Shown one piece after another: positions 10,613-24,009 of a DNA stretch of 64,000 nucleotides. Where the stretch lies: assembly GCA_905250115.1 (NCBI GenBank), contig CAJNOI010000162.1:140394-204393 (forward strand), given 5' to 3'. Numbering within the stretch: the first letter of the stretch is position 1; each line of letters opens with the position of its first letter. The position numbers and the translations under genes were made by a program. Source of the DNA: Adineta steineri. Its lineage: Eukaryota; Rotifera; Eurotatoria; Adinetida; Adinetidae. The notes under the pieces are model-generated. The model did not search any database and was not told the origin of the DNA. It saw only the letters and a program-made list of their open reading frames with translations.

Positions 10613-11756
10613 ACATTTATTTTGGTTTTTCAAAGACATCTTTCTCATAGCAGAAACAATCTAGAGAAATTTTTTATAAATCAGAAGAAAGCCCATCTTC
10701 TGCGCTTCAAAATGATGTAAGATGCTTGATGATTATCTCTTTTGTTCTCTCGATGTATACAGTTCTCTTACAGCATGATGACTCATGAAATATTACTAAT
10801 CGATCCACCCGTTTGTTTCGTCCATATTTTTTCGTTAAATAAGCGTTGACCAATAAAAAAAAAAAGAAGATCTTGTTCAGAAAAGTGCGCTCTATCTTTT
10901 GGCAAGGTCAAATGTTGCTGAATTTTAACTTCTACTTCAATCATTTTGGTTGACCGTTAGCCGTTTTGGCTGTACTGTCAAAATTTTATAAGAAATTAGG
11001 AAAAGTAAAAAATGTTAATATTTTCTGTTTCTTCTATTTTAAATATTTATATTTATTTGCTTTTATTCAATATATAATAAAATCAATTAGAACATATGTC
11101 AAGAAAACCTTTGCATAGAATTTGCATTGCTTTTTCATTAACTAAGAAAGAAATTTTTACGAACTAAAAAGAGAATTAGTTAATACAACAAATTAATGTT
11201 CTTTACAGATATATTTATTCAATAAACTTAAAATAATCTTTCTAATAAAAAGAAATATGAACTTTTTTCAATTTTAAGCTCGTTCGATTTAGATTTCAAA
11301 AGTATTTTAGACTAATCACTTTATAAAGTGTTCAATTTCTTTATAGAAGGAGATATTATGTTTATTAAAATTTCAAACTTGTAAAAGTTGAACACTACTA
11401 CCTATAGAACTTACTTTTCGTGTAGAGTAGGATCTGTGAAAAATGTCAATTAGAAGAAACTATTTTTCCATAGAAATAATTCTCTAAGAAATTTTAATAT
11501 AACAAAATACCTATATTGAAATTAAAATAGAATATTTTCTTTTCGATTTATATATTTAAAATCAAGTATTTTATAGTTTGAATTGAATTCAAAATCAAAT
11601 TCTATTTAGATTTTCTTATACTATCTAGATGCAATCTTTCTCATCAAAACTTAATATTTTGCTAATTTTTATAAATCACTTACAAAAAGTTTATCTAAAA
11701 TAATTGTACAAATGAAAATAATTATTAAATTTGTATGAAAAAACACAAAATTAAAC
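10613..11756. other. Gene-free AT-rich stretch
   Basis: No ORF or repeat that I can support. Confidence 0.4.
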
Positions 11757-12447
11757 TTATAATAATAAAGGAAAAAAATGATAAACATATTCTGCATAAA
11801 CTATTGGACGGTCAAGAATTATTCGTTGTACTCGACTACAATTACGACACATTTCATCTTTTCGAAAATGTTTTGTGACGTCTTCCAATTTGTCATAATT
11901 AACTTTTAATTCTGTTAAACAAGGTAGATGGGTTTTTGTTTCATTAAGAAAATGTTCGAGATAATAAAAATGAGCATCTTTCACGTCAAGAACAATAAGA
12001 TGTGAAAATTCAATAATTGAACACCAACCTTTTTCAAGAAGATAACGTTCTTCATAACGCCGATATGGTTGTCGAATATTTGAAATAGATAAATAAATAT
12101 TTAACATTTGGAAAAGATCTTTGAAGTCGAACGAAAAATTCATGTTTGAATGGATTTTCATCTTTTAATTTCAAATAAGTAACAGAATTAAATCTAATAT
12201 TTAGAATATTATTTGAGATTTTATCAAGATAATTAAATTGAGTTGGAAGTGAAAATATTCGATATAATATTAAAGAATAAGTCAAATAATCTATCATACA
12301 AGTTACTTGTCCATATTTTTTATTTGTAAATGATTGTTCAATATCAGTAATAGATATAGGAACAATAATTTCTTCTACGGATTGAATATAAAATGTAAAT
12401 CTACGAAGTTGTTCCATACGGTTAAGTATTTTATTATCAATAAGCAC
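11757..12447 (-). pseudogene. F-box/LRR-type family fragment, frameshifted
   Basis: Two overlapping minus-strand frames (12447 to about 12085, then about 12085 to 11757) read as one protein if shifted by one base. Recognisable segments are MEQLRRFTFYIQS, NVKYLFIYF, then YEERYLLEKGWCSII, SHLIVLDVKDAHFYYLEHFL, LPCLTELKVNYDKL and a Cys-x-x-Cys (CRNCSRVQRIILDR). Repeated L..L..L spacing suggests irregular leucine-rich repeats, as in the expanded bdelloid F-box-associated families. An N-terminal F-box was not found. A real pseudogene is likely; a one-base assembly error is possible. Confidence 0.45.
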
Positions 12448-13810
12448 AATTTTAAAGAATGAAAATTAGAAATAAAGTTGTTTCTTTTGTTCTCAAATAT
12501 TGTTCTCAATTGTTTACGATTTAAGATTATCATTAATTCTATAATAAAAAATATATGTATTTATTTATGAGTGTGTTTGAACGTCTTTCTTAAATTAATG
12601 AATAATGTAAACATGTGCTTTGCTATCTATTGCATGGAGTATGTGAATAAATCAAAGTGATTACTATTTAAATTTAATTCAAATTTTCTTACGAAATTAA
12701 GATACTTAGTAAGATTGAAAGTTAGAACTTCAGTTACAACTTGGATTGAAGATTCGAATTATTCGAATTATTTTTACCGTTTTTCTCAGCTATTAACTTT
12801 TGAGAAAAATTAGTTTTAGCTCTCACACTGCTATCGATCGATAGGAAACAAAATACAGAAGAACAACATAACAAATAAATATAAACGACAGTGAGGGCGA
12901 GGGTGAGGGTGTCTATACTATTAAAAAAAGATACCAACAGTAACAAAAACAAAACAAAAGAATTAGAGACAATAGGAAAATAAGAAAAATTATCATTGAT
13001 ATGTTTTTGTTAAAACAAATCATATGAACAAAAATCAATTCTTATTTATTTATAAACAAAAATATTAACTGATTATTTTATTTATCAATCCAAACAAGTA
13101 TAGTGAATATAGGACAGTACAAACGTCTTTGTCCTCAATATCTTATTTATTCTTTAGAATGAAATTGATAAATAGGAAAACCAACTATATACGCAAATAA
13201 GATATAATACAAAGTAAAACATTGTGCTTTTATAGACTTCGCCAAATTATTTAGAAAGATCTAATCGATTTTTTTAATTGTTTCTCACATAGAAATCTTT
13301 CTAGTTCATTGCAATAGGAGGATTTCTACTACTTCTCACAGCGTTTGAGAATTGATTAAAGGTTTTCTATTCGATCACCATCAAAACAATTCAACAACTA
13401 GTCAAATCGTTTCAAATATCTTTTGCACAGATATTTCAGTGTTTAGAACTATTATCTTTCTACAAGCGCCAATATCAATCGATTTTTTTAATAATTTTCA
13501 TAGCTATATGTAGATCTTATTCGATCTTGTAGAAAGTTGACTTATGTACAGAACATTTAGAATATTGTTTGATCAGAGGAATATGAAAAACACCTTTCGT
13601 AATTCACTATCGAATATTTTCATCATTCGGGTGTAACTACTAGATGAGTCATATTCTCGATAAATAAAGAAATTTCTCGTTCTTGTTTTTTACCAATGAG
13701 TCACATCATATTTTGTCTTTCCTTCCTTTGATATACATTAGGTTTTACCCATGATCGTCATGATTACTGTTATATTGCTCAACATTGAGAAATCGGAGTG
13801 ATCAAAGTGG
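12448..13810. other. Intergenic, upstream of the ubiquitin-VWA gene
   Basis: No supported coding region. It contains a G-rich telomere-like single arm at 12891-12913. At 13661-13686 a partial heat-shock-like arrangement (aGAAatTTCtcGTTC) was seen; its third box is imperfect, so I do not call it an element. Confidence 0.35.
12891..12913 (+). repeat. Telomere-like single arm
   Basis: GTGAGGGCGAGGGTGAGGGTG: four G-tracts, no opposite arm nearby. It may be an eroded copy of the foldback family. Confidence 0.4.
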
Positions 13811-13818
13811 TATATAAG
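13811..13818 (+). promoter_or_regulatory. TATA box of the ubiquitin-VWA gene
   Basis: TATATAAG lies 55-62 bp upstream of the ATG at 13873, leaving room for a short 5' UTR. A good match to a TATA consensus in the right place. Confidence 0.6.
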
Positions 13819-13821
13819 TAG

Positions 13822-15994
<2,173 letters not shown>

Positions 15995-17344
15995 TTATTT
16001 CTATTTATGTTTTAAATATCTTTTTTATTAAATAAATATTCATGAATTAAATTCTAAATTTACATTGATCTACGTGTGATATAAGAGTGTGAATGTAGTT
16101 TATTCTTTGCTCACCCAGATCCATCCTCTAGAGACGCTCTAATACTATGATTATGAATATAACGTTATTAATACACGATTAATTCATGTTACAATAGGGT
16201 CAGTATCTCATTTTAAATTTATTGGCTATAATAAGTTGAGCAATAGAAAGTTGTCTTAAATTTTACTAGTTTACAACAATGAGTGACTCCTTGATAGCTA
16301 GCCAAGTAAATACATTTATTGTTTACTTCTTCGAATGAATAAAATAACGAAGCTGATAGAATGTTGTTTTTCTCAATATTTATAATCGTTATCAACAAAT
16401 TATAGCGATATATCTTGCTAAAATATATAACATTTTTCGTTCTCTTATGTCTTTTGACGAATATAAGCAAGTCAATTTGTAGCTTTCACTGATAACACAA
16501 AGTCTATCTAGGCATGTACTTATCATTGACGAAAGAACCAATTCATTTGTTCAAATTTTAATAGAGATATTCAATTTATTTTTGGATTGCATAATTAATG
16601 AACCATTCTCTATTTATATTTATATTCGCACGTGCTCTATCGATGTAACATAGTAGTGCACAGAATTTGAAAAAGATTATTATAATGATTGCTTTCATTA
16701 AGGGGGAAAGAGTGGAATCCGGAAATCCTTATGAATCTTTTGAGGGTGTGAGTGTGAGCGTAATTGAATGTTGCTGTGGCTATGAGTATTATATTTATCT
16801 TACTAGCAGCCAACCTTAGATTATTTTATTTAAAATCAATCAATATTAAAAACAAAACACTTCATCACACTAATATCTACCGTCAAACTACATATATTAA
16901 TATTTTCGACACCAGATGAACGATATCATGTGGTAAGTGGATCATGATGATGATAAGCGAATGATTAAAGGGTGTGAATGAAAGAATGTTTTGTCCTCGT
17001 CATACCAACATCCACAAGCACAACATAAATTGTGTATTTTGAGATAAGTATTCAGTAGGAAAACTGGTTTATTAGTCTAATCAGCAATCGATAGAGCATA
17101 CCATTACATATTTACAAATCATCTATAGAAAAGCACGAAACAAGTGTCATTGAAGCATATCCAATCCAGTAAGCGGTGATATATTCTGAATCGCAGGACT
17201 AAATCCCTTTTTTAATAAATAGAACTACTACCATAGTAAGTAGAGGAATGACAACAGTCAAGTGTACAACTTCCAAATTTGATTAATCCATCACTATTAA
17301 CATAATTTCTGGTGGCACCGATAATAACAGATCAAGGTAGTAAA
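15995..17344. other. Intergenic with two telomere-like repeat sites
   Basis: No supported gene. It holds a single-arm telomere-like repeat at 16738-16760 (TTTGAGGGTGTGAGTGTGAG) and a weak foldback at 16969-17022 (AGGGTGTGAATG ... CCAACATCCACAAGCAC). Confidence 0.45.
16738..16760 (+). repeat. Telomere-like single arm
   Basis: TTTGAGGGTGTGAGTGTGAGC has the family's typical start. No clear C-rich partner is seen within 100 bp. Confidence 0.5.
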
Positions 17345-17554
17345 TCAACTATCGATTGATCGAATAACTAAAAAACTTGCAAATATTATACTTCCATACT
17401 GATTATCTTTGAATTTAGGAAATGGTAATCGATTAAGTATAGTTTTTGATCTATTACTTAGATCTGACATCACAGCATGGTCTATTATCCTCAGTGAAAT
17501 TGCTACTATCACTAATGCAATTATAATGACGTTCGTTATTATCTTGACAAACAA
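17345..17554 (-). pseudogene. Fragment of a small membrane protein
   Basis: The 69-codon frame opens with a membrane segment (IITNVIIIALVIVAISLRI) followed by SDLSNRSKTILNRLPFPKF and a second hydrophobic stretch (SIIFASFLVI), then a stop. Flanking minus-strand sequence has further hydrophobic pieces but several stops. Probably an exon or a decayed copy of a multi-TM protein such as the one at 7132-7555. Family not recognised. Confidence 0.3.
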
Positions 17555-18119
17555 TAACGATAAGATGTCGACTTAAATGATCTAATTGAAATTTGATATA
17601 AATTATTTCGATGAGCAGTTCGGTTTATTTTCTCTTGGAATGATACACAAATAAAAGAAATATTCATTTACAAGCGACATAGAGTACTCAGCAAATATAA
17701 TACTAACATAATGTTAGAATTAATTTAGATTTCTTAAATTCAGTGAAATGTTTGATACTGATCGTTTTATTTTACTCTGCAACTATTGATTAAAAAGCTA
17801 CTGCAGCGAATTATAAAGACAAATATTATTGAATGTGTCTTGATGTGGATACTAGACAATTCATTCCTACACCCATCATTCTATGTTAATAAGTTTGTGA
17901 CACTGTGACAGTTTCTGATATAGTAGATACTATTGAAGGGATAATACGTGTATTTTATTTTTATAACCAAAATCTTAACATTACAATATTTTTTCCATCC
18001 CTTATATATTATATTATCGAAAACAAAATTCAGTAAACACAAAAAAAGATAAATAGAAGGAGCAAAGCCAAACTTGTATATGGATAAAGAGCAGAATTTG
18101 GATACAAAAGAAGAACAAT

Positions 18120-19600
18120 AAGAATATTACTCAGTATATAGGAAAAAGGAAAAATAGACACTATGCATCACTAAAAGAGGAACGATAAGCGTAAGATAAC
18201 CACATACATGTATAAAAAAAGAGAGATAGATAGATATTATTCATAGGTGACGAAGATACTAGTATTTATTTAAACACAAAACAAGTACGACGAAAAGAAA
18301 ATTATGGGATACATAACATTGGATTGTGACGGACATGTCTTATGAAAAAGGAGAAGATTTATTTTACCAAAAATGTAGAATCACGGAAGTCATAAACATA
18401 AAAATCAAAAAATGCAGAAAAGAGATAGTGTTTTTCAATGTCATTTCGTTAATAAAAGTCATCTCAGTTAAGTTAATGTAACATACATCGCTATAGGCCC
18501 TGCATCATTATTACCGTTTCTCACATAATATGATATGATATAGTAATCTCCAGGTACAGTAGAAAACGATTGTTCTAGGTAATCAGTATTTAAACATGAA
18601 TCATAAACGCAGTATGTTCCTGCATAACATGGACTTGTTGTCGTATGCGCATAATTACCAGTTGTTTTTCCATCACAATTAGCAGTCGTGTTACAATACT
18701 GTGTCCAACCACTTAAATCTCCGGTTTCAAAACCACCATTAGTAAGAACATTTGCATTTGCGTTTGTATGATTGACAATTACGTCGTCTAATAACCAATA
18801 GTGGACGGCACCATTTCCACCCTCACCCATTATAATAAATGATAGAGTTGCTAAGGTACCACTTGCCGTAAAACTAGAATTGTATTTTGTATATGTCATG
18901 AGCGGGAAATTTGAACCACTTCTAGCGAAAGAATTCAAAATCTGCCCTGTTGGGCTGGTAGGAAAAGTGCCGCATATTGGTGCTATTGAAAGTGAAATGA
19001 CATTCAATACAAAAGAATAATCATACGTTCGGAAACTTACCTGTTGTTGTTGTTGTCGTTGTCGCTGTCGTTGTTGTTGTCGCTGTTGTCGTTGTTGTCG
19101 TTGCTGTTGTTGTCGTTGCTGTTGTTGTTGTTGCAGTTGTTGTTGTAGTTGTTGTTGCTGTTGTCACTGTTGTTGTTGTTGCTGTTGTCATTGTTGTTGT
19201 CGTCACTGTTGTTGTTGTTGCTGTTGTCGTTGTTGTCGTTGTTGTTGTTGTTGTCGTCGTTGTTGTGGTTGTTGCTGTTGTTGTTGTTACAGTTGTTGTT
19301 GTTGTCGTTGTTGCAGTTGTCGCTGTTGTCGTTGTTACTGTTGGCGAAACTAAAAATGCATGCAATAATGAATTACAATTAGAGATCATATATTTGAGAG
19401 AGAGAAAAGCGTATTATGTCAGAGTAAGTCAAATGACATTACAACAACTTATTAATATATTTTGAAAGAGGTGAAAATTCTTTTGTTTTTAGAACAAAAA
19501 ATTGATATTGGCTGAACTTAATGAAAAAAAGAAACACCATGATTCTAGCTTTAATTGAAATCTCGTAATAAATCTTTATCAATCACCAACACTTGTTCAT
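18120..19600. repeat. Segmental duplication (lectin-like gene), copy 1
   Basis: Direct-orientation counterpart of 22815-24009. Similarity covers 3' flank, two exons, the intron between them and the start of the next intron (for example TTCAAAATATxTTAATAAG). The main length difference is the Thr-codon repeat in exon 3. Confidence 0.8.
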
Positions 19601-20737
19601 AAATACGCGGATACGAGTGTGGGGCAAGTGTGCGTGGCTGGATGTGGGGTGTGTACGGATGTGAGGCGCATGTGGGTGTGGATGTGAGTAGCTGTGCTTG
19701 GGGTGTGTAGAGGTGTGAGGTGGGTATCTGTCTTCTCCTAACCCACACCCACCCACACCCTCAAGATGCCGAGCACCCCGTCTTGCTGTCAGATGTCCGT
19801 AAAGGGTGGTATGAAACGTCATACACCCGAATCTATGCCCTAATAATACTTAGAATAGCTAGAATTTTCAACTCATGTATTCCATTATATTTGTTGTAGA
19901 TCCATGAAAAGTGCACCTGAAACAGTTGCTCTCATGACATTTGCTTCCTAAGGACTGTTGTTTCCCGACGACATTTGCTCTCCTGCGATATTTTCACTCC
20001 AATATCAGCTGTCGATCGACAAGATGATTATTATTAATAGAGTGTGGGTGTGGACGTTGAAGATGATATAGTTGAAGAAAAGATTATAAAACTGACACCT
20101 ACACCCTAAAATCGATATAACTCCTGAGCTGTAAAAGATATAAATATATGGTTGATCTACAATTGTAAACCTCGATTCGAACTATTCACATTACTATTTC
20201 GAACTCAAGATTGGACATACACTTAGGAAATAGAAATATTGCTAATTTTACATTGGAAGATCTACCATGGTAAATCTTATTTAAAGATCTCGCTATTTCA
20301 TTGTAAATTTAATACATGCTCTGTCGTGTTCTATCCAACGATGAAAAACGCCAGTCTCAATCACCTATTTATTTCATTTGATGAATAAAAAGGCAAAATA
20401 ATCAAGATAAAAACAATAATTTTAATTATTACATACTTAATGTTTCCGTTGCTGCTGTTTTTGAGGTTAACCAGAATGTGAGAACAATAGCTAAACCTAT
20501 TCCAGCGAGTAATGACCCAAAAATACAGCATTTGAAACACCAATACCACGTAAAAGATGTCTTATTTTGATCAATTCTATCATTAAAATAAAGATTATAA
20601 CCATCATGAAATTGATATTATACTTACCGATCATGATCACCATCATCTGTCGAGACAATGCGTTCGATCGATGAATGGCCTCGATGTATGGTCGATGCTA
20701 GATCCGACGACCAGTCGGAGTATTGTCGATACGTCAT
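18468..20737 (-). CDS. Type II membrane protein: TM, Thr-rich stalk, lectin-like domain
   Basis: Four exons, complement(18468..18982, 19041..19349, 20437..20576, 20628..20737), all with GT-AG junctions and consistent phase, give 357 aa. Residues 1-48 are a hydrophilic cytoplasmic tail (MTYRQYSDWSSDLAST..). A membrane segment follows (GSLLAGIGLAIVLTFWLT, about 53-72). Exon 3 encodes about 103 residues of almost pure Thr with Val/Ala, a probable O-glycosylated stalk. Exon 4 encodes a domain of about 170 aa with the NGGFETGDLSGW motif and conserved Cys (YCNTTANC, PCYAGTYCVYDSC), resembling carbohydrate-binding jelly-roll modules of the CBM4/9 or DUF642 kind. The intron between exons 2 and 3 is about 1.1 kb, long for this genome, and holds two telomere-like elements. 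Likely a cell-surface glycan-binding protein (inference). A paralogue lies at 23170. Confidence 0.75.
19041..19349. repeat. GTT/ACA trinucleotide repeat inside an exon
   Basis: Interrupted (GTT)n with GTC and GCT variants, about 300 bp, encoding the Thr stalk on the minus strand. Only 36 bp of the equivalent exon remain in the paralogue, so the array has expanded or contracted in multiples of three. Confidence 0.8.
19615..19765. repeat. Long telomere-like foldback element
   Basis: About 110 bp of degenerate G-rich units (GTGTGGGGCAAGTGTG, GATGTGGGGTGTG, CATGTGGGTGTGGATGTG) then a C-rich arm ACCCACACCCACCCACACCC ending in TCAAG. It is the longest member wholly within assembled sequence and lies in the large intron of the lectin-like gene. 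Confidence 0.7.
20041..20109. repeat. Telomere-like foldback element
   Basis: AGTGTGGGTGTGGACGTTG on the left, ACACCTACACCCTAAAA on the right, spacer about 35 bp. It lies in the same long intron as the 19615 element. Confidence 0.6.
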
Positions 20738-21974
20738 TATCTGTAATACCAGTGGATTGGTAGCTGATTTGTATGTGAATTGAATAAGGCAAATATATGT
20801 ATATATACATATATGTTTTATTTAATAAAAATAATCAATAATAAGTTCAACGGCTTCGGACATATAATGCAAATTTCATATTTTGAATAAACACAATTCA
20901 CCAGTTTAATCAAAAGTTTGGCCTAGAGAATAGAAAAAAAAGTGTAACAGAATGTGCGCTCGATTGAGAAATTCATTGTTTATTAGAGACGAGCGAGTTG
21001 TGTGTCACCATTGAAAGGCAAGAGAACATAAGGTGGTTTTGCTTCATTAATTAAATTCACAAGTGGATAACCGACCTGAGCTCCGAATTCTTAACAATTT
21101 CAGCTTTTCTAATTTTGTTAAATATACGTTTTTGATATACTATCAAACGAAATATTGGTAGTCATGAATAAATCGATTTTGACTTTAACATCTCTATAAA
21201 AATAGTAATTTTAAAAAGTAAGCATACTTTAACAAAATTGGGTATTATTAAATACCGATCCGATTTAATTCTAGATTCCAAGATTATACCTCTTCTACTT
21301 AAATTATGAATATTTCTAAATTTTTGTAAATTAATTATTTGACTGAATATAACGAACTGATCAAATATTATCTATCAACCATTGATTGTATTTTTTTATT
21401 GAATATGTTAAATCTGCAATAAAACTAAAAAAATTTGAAGTGTATGTATTTTCATGTTTATATTTCATTATTTTATTTTTTTTTGTTGTATTTTAAACAT
21501 TAATATATATTAAAAAAAATATTTCTCTTCGTGCAATAAAATCGTTTCATTTGGTTATTGTTGCTCATGTATCAATAAAATCGTACATATAAGGTTTATA
21601 ATCAATTATTCAATTCGCTTATCGAATGAAAAATCCTTATTTTCTTTTTTATTTGTATAAAAACTGCGATCACTTGATCCTAACAGTGCACAAGAAAGTG
21701 AAAGAAAAAGAAAAAACGGCAAAAACATAATGTAGAGTATGATAGAAGACTATAAAAAACAACAAAAAGTTATAATAGATTGAAACTTGTATAAAGAAAT
21801 AAACAAAACACAAATTTTACTGAAGAGGGAGAGAAGCAAAACATCATAACAGAAATAAGAAGAGGCACGAAAACAAACCTAAGATTAACAAAAAGAATCG
21901 AGAAAATTCTGACGAAGTTCTAAATCATGCTTCTCAAAATGTGCAACTGAAGACTTCAGCGGAATAGACGAAAA
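20738..21974. other. Intergenic between the lectin-like gene and a LINE remnant
   Basis: AT-rich, with one TATATGTATATATACATATATG palindrome near 20795-20815. No supported gene. Confidence 0.35.
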
Positions 21975-22559
21975 TCACTTAACAACTCTCTCCAAAACAG
22001 ATTGATGACGAACGAGTCTTTTTGATTTCTTTAAGCATTTAATAGAAAATTCTTTATCTAACCACCTTTTTCTAAATTCACATAGATTAGCTTTTTCAAA
22101 GATAAGATTACCATCTGTTGAACTGGAAAGCGTTATCAGATATCTATTTCAGTACGCAGAGCAACGATCTTTCAAGGATAACTCATCAAGTACATGTGCA
22201 GAAAGGTTTTCATTCTATTCAAGACGCTTTAGAACACCACGCAATGAAGAATAATAGAATTTGCACATACTTTCCTGTTGTTTACGAGTTAAAACAGAAA
22301 AGACAGAGTAGATTTATGTAAATATAGGTATAACGTGAGAATAAAATAATGCTTTACGAAGACTAGATGAGGAACAACCAAAAAGCCTAAATGATCTTAT
22401 AAGAGATACTCTCTTCCTGACTTTGCATTCTACATCTCTAATTAATTTTCTCCAATCGAGTTTGGAGGATATAATATATCCAACATATTTATATTTGTTT
22501 CTATGAAAAATCCTTATAATTGTGAAATATGAATTATAATTAAGATGATATGAAACCAT
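21975..22559 (-). pseudogene. Non-LTR retrotransposon (LINE) reverse-transcriptase C-terminal remnant
   Basis: One frame runs the whole length. It reads KYVGYIISSKLDWRKLI, then RSFRLFGCSSSSLRKALFYS, then SMCKFYYSSLRGVLKRLE, and ends HQSVLERVVK. The first block matches the LINE RT thumb pattern (K-Y-L-G-hydrophobic..L.W..HI) and the rest the variable C-terminus. Three in-frame stops interrupt it (TAA at 22314-22316, then TAG, then TGA). At the TAG (after KRLE) and the TGA (before NRYL) a Trp TGG would fit the family. The 5' part of the element is missing. Clade not assigned. Confidence 0.6.
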
Positions 22560-22635
22560 TGATAATCAATGATACAATAAATTTAAATAATAATGAACTT
22601 ATAATTATAAAAACATCATCAACCATTAAGCCGGG

Positions 22636-22792
22636 AGATGGGTGTGTCTTCTGTCTTCATTCACACTCACACGCTACAATAAATATAAATTACAACAAAC
22701 TTATAACAACAGCATCAACCATTAAATTTGAGGATGGGCGTGTCTTCTCCTTTCAAACACATCCGCACACGCAACTACCCACTCTCACACCC
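22636..22792. repeat. Two tandem telomere-like elements
   Basis: GGAGATGGGTGTGTCTTCT...CACACTCACACG at 22636-22674 and GAGGATGGGCGTGTCTTCT...CACTCTCACACCCT at 22730-22792. They share upstream sequence CATCAACCATTAA, so this is a direct duplication of a unit that included about 15 bp of flank. Confidence 0.55.
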
Positions 22793-22814
22793 TATGAATA
22801 CAAAAGGAGAAAAT

Positions 22815-24009
22815 AAAGAATATCAATCAATATATGAGAAAAAGAAAAAATAGACACTGCATCACTAAAAGAGGAACGATAAGCGTAACATAACCACATA
22901 CATATAGAAAAAAAGGGAGAGAGATACATATTATTCACGAGTGACAAAGATACTAGTAACTAGTATCTATTTATAAACGGAACAAATATGAGGAAAAGAA
23001 AATTATAGGACACATACCATTTAATTGTCACACACATGTCTTATGAAAAATGAGAAGATTTCTTTTATCAAAAGGTCGAAATCGCACAAGTAATACGCAT
23101 AAAACTCAAAAAGAAGCAGAAAAGAGGTAGTGTTTATCAATGTCATTTCGTTAATAAAAATCATTCCAGTTAAGTTAATGTGACATACATTTGCAAAGGC
23201 CCTCCTGCATCAGGTTCGATCCTGAGATAATATGATATAAAATAGTAATCTCCCGCCACAGTAGAAAATGATTGTTCTAGATAGTCAGTATTTTTACATG
23301 AATCGTAGACGCAGTGTGTTCCTGCATAACATGAGCTTGTTACCGTTCGCGTATAACCATTAGTTGATTTTGTATCACAATTGGCACTCGTATTACAAAA
23401 TTGTGTCCATCCATTTAAATTTCCAGTTTCAAAACCACCATTAATTAGAACATCTGCGTTTGCATTTGTATGATTCACAGATATTTCGTCTAATAACCAA
23501 TAGTGAGGGGGACCGTCTCCACCCTCACCCGTCATTATAAATGATAGAGTTGCTGAAGTGTGATTTGCCGTGAAACTATAACTGTAACGTGTATACGTGG
23601 TCTGTGCATCCTTAGCGGCTAAATTCAAAATTTGTCCTGACGGATTGGCAGGAGTAGTGCCGCACGTTGGTGCTATTGAGAGAGAAATGACATTTGATAC
23701 AAAAGAATAATTGTACTTTCGGAAACTTACATGTTGTCGCTGTTGTTGTTGTTGTTGATGTTGAGGCTAAAAAAGTACGAAATGATGATTTACAATTAAA
23801 GATTATATGTTTGAGGAAAAAGTATTAAGCTAAATCAATGACATCACAACAGCTTATTAAAATATTTTGAAAGAAGTAAAAATTTTTCTGAGTTTTCAAA
23901 GCAAAAGATTTTTACTGTCTGAAGTTGGTGAAAGAGAAGTAAAACACCATGATTCTAGCTTTAACTGCAAGTTCTCAATATATCCTTATCGATTACCAAT
24001 ACTTCTAAA
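22815..24009. repeat. Segmental duplication (lectin-like gene), copy 2
   Basis: Matches 18120-19600 from GACACTGCATCACTAAAAG through the two terminal exons to CCATGATTCTAGCTTTAA. Similarity ends where the hAT-type element is inserted. Confidence 0.8.
23170..23766 (-). CDS. Lectin-like paralogue, 3' exons
   Basis: The last two exons of a paralogue of the 18468 gene: 23766..23731 (12 codons, STSTTTTTATT) and 23672..23170 (167 codons including stop), joined in the same phase by a homologous 58-bp intron. The lectin-like domain is intact: NGGFETGNLNGWTQFCNTS, SSCYAGTHCVYDSC, DYLEQSFSTVAGDYYFISYY. The Thr stalk is about nine times shorter than in the paralogue. The exons for the cytoplasmic tail and membrane segment were not found between 23767 and the N run at 25550. 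They may lie in the gap, be too diverged to see, or be lost. The upstream intron has received the hAT-type insertion at 24010. Whether the gene is still functional cannot be decided here. Confidence 0.6.
   Translation of the reverse strand, partial: PQHQQQQQQRQHVSFRKYNYSFVSNVISLSIAPTCGTTPANPSGQILNLAAKDAQTTYTRYSYSFTANHTSATLSFIMTGEGGDGPPHYWLLDEISVNHTNANADVLINGGFETGNLNGWTQFCNTSANCDTKSTNGYTRTVTSSCYAGTHCVYDSCKNTDYLEQSFSTVAGDYYFISYYLRIEPDAGGPLQMYVTLT

Noticed and set aside
13661..13686. Heat-shock element upstream of the ubiquitin-VWA gene
   Set aside because: Only two of three boxes fit (aGAAa, tTTCt); the third is imperfect.
19149..19465. Plus-strand Leu- and Val-rich ORFs
   Set aside because: Shadows of the Thr repeat exon on the minus strand.
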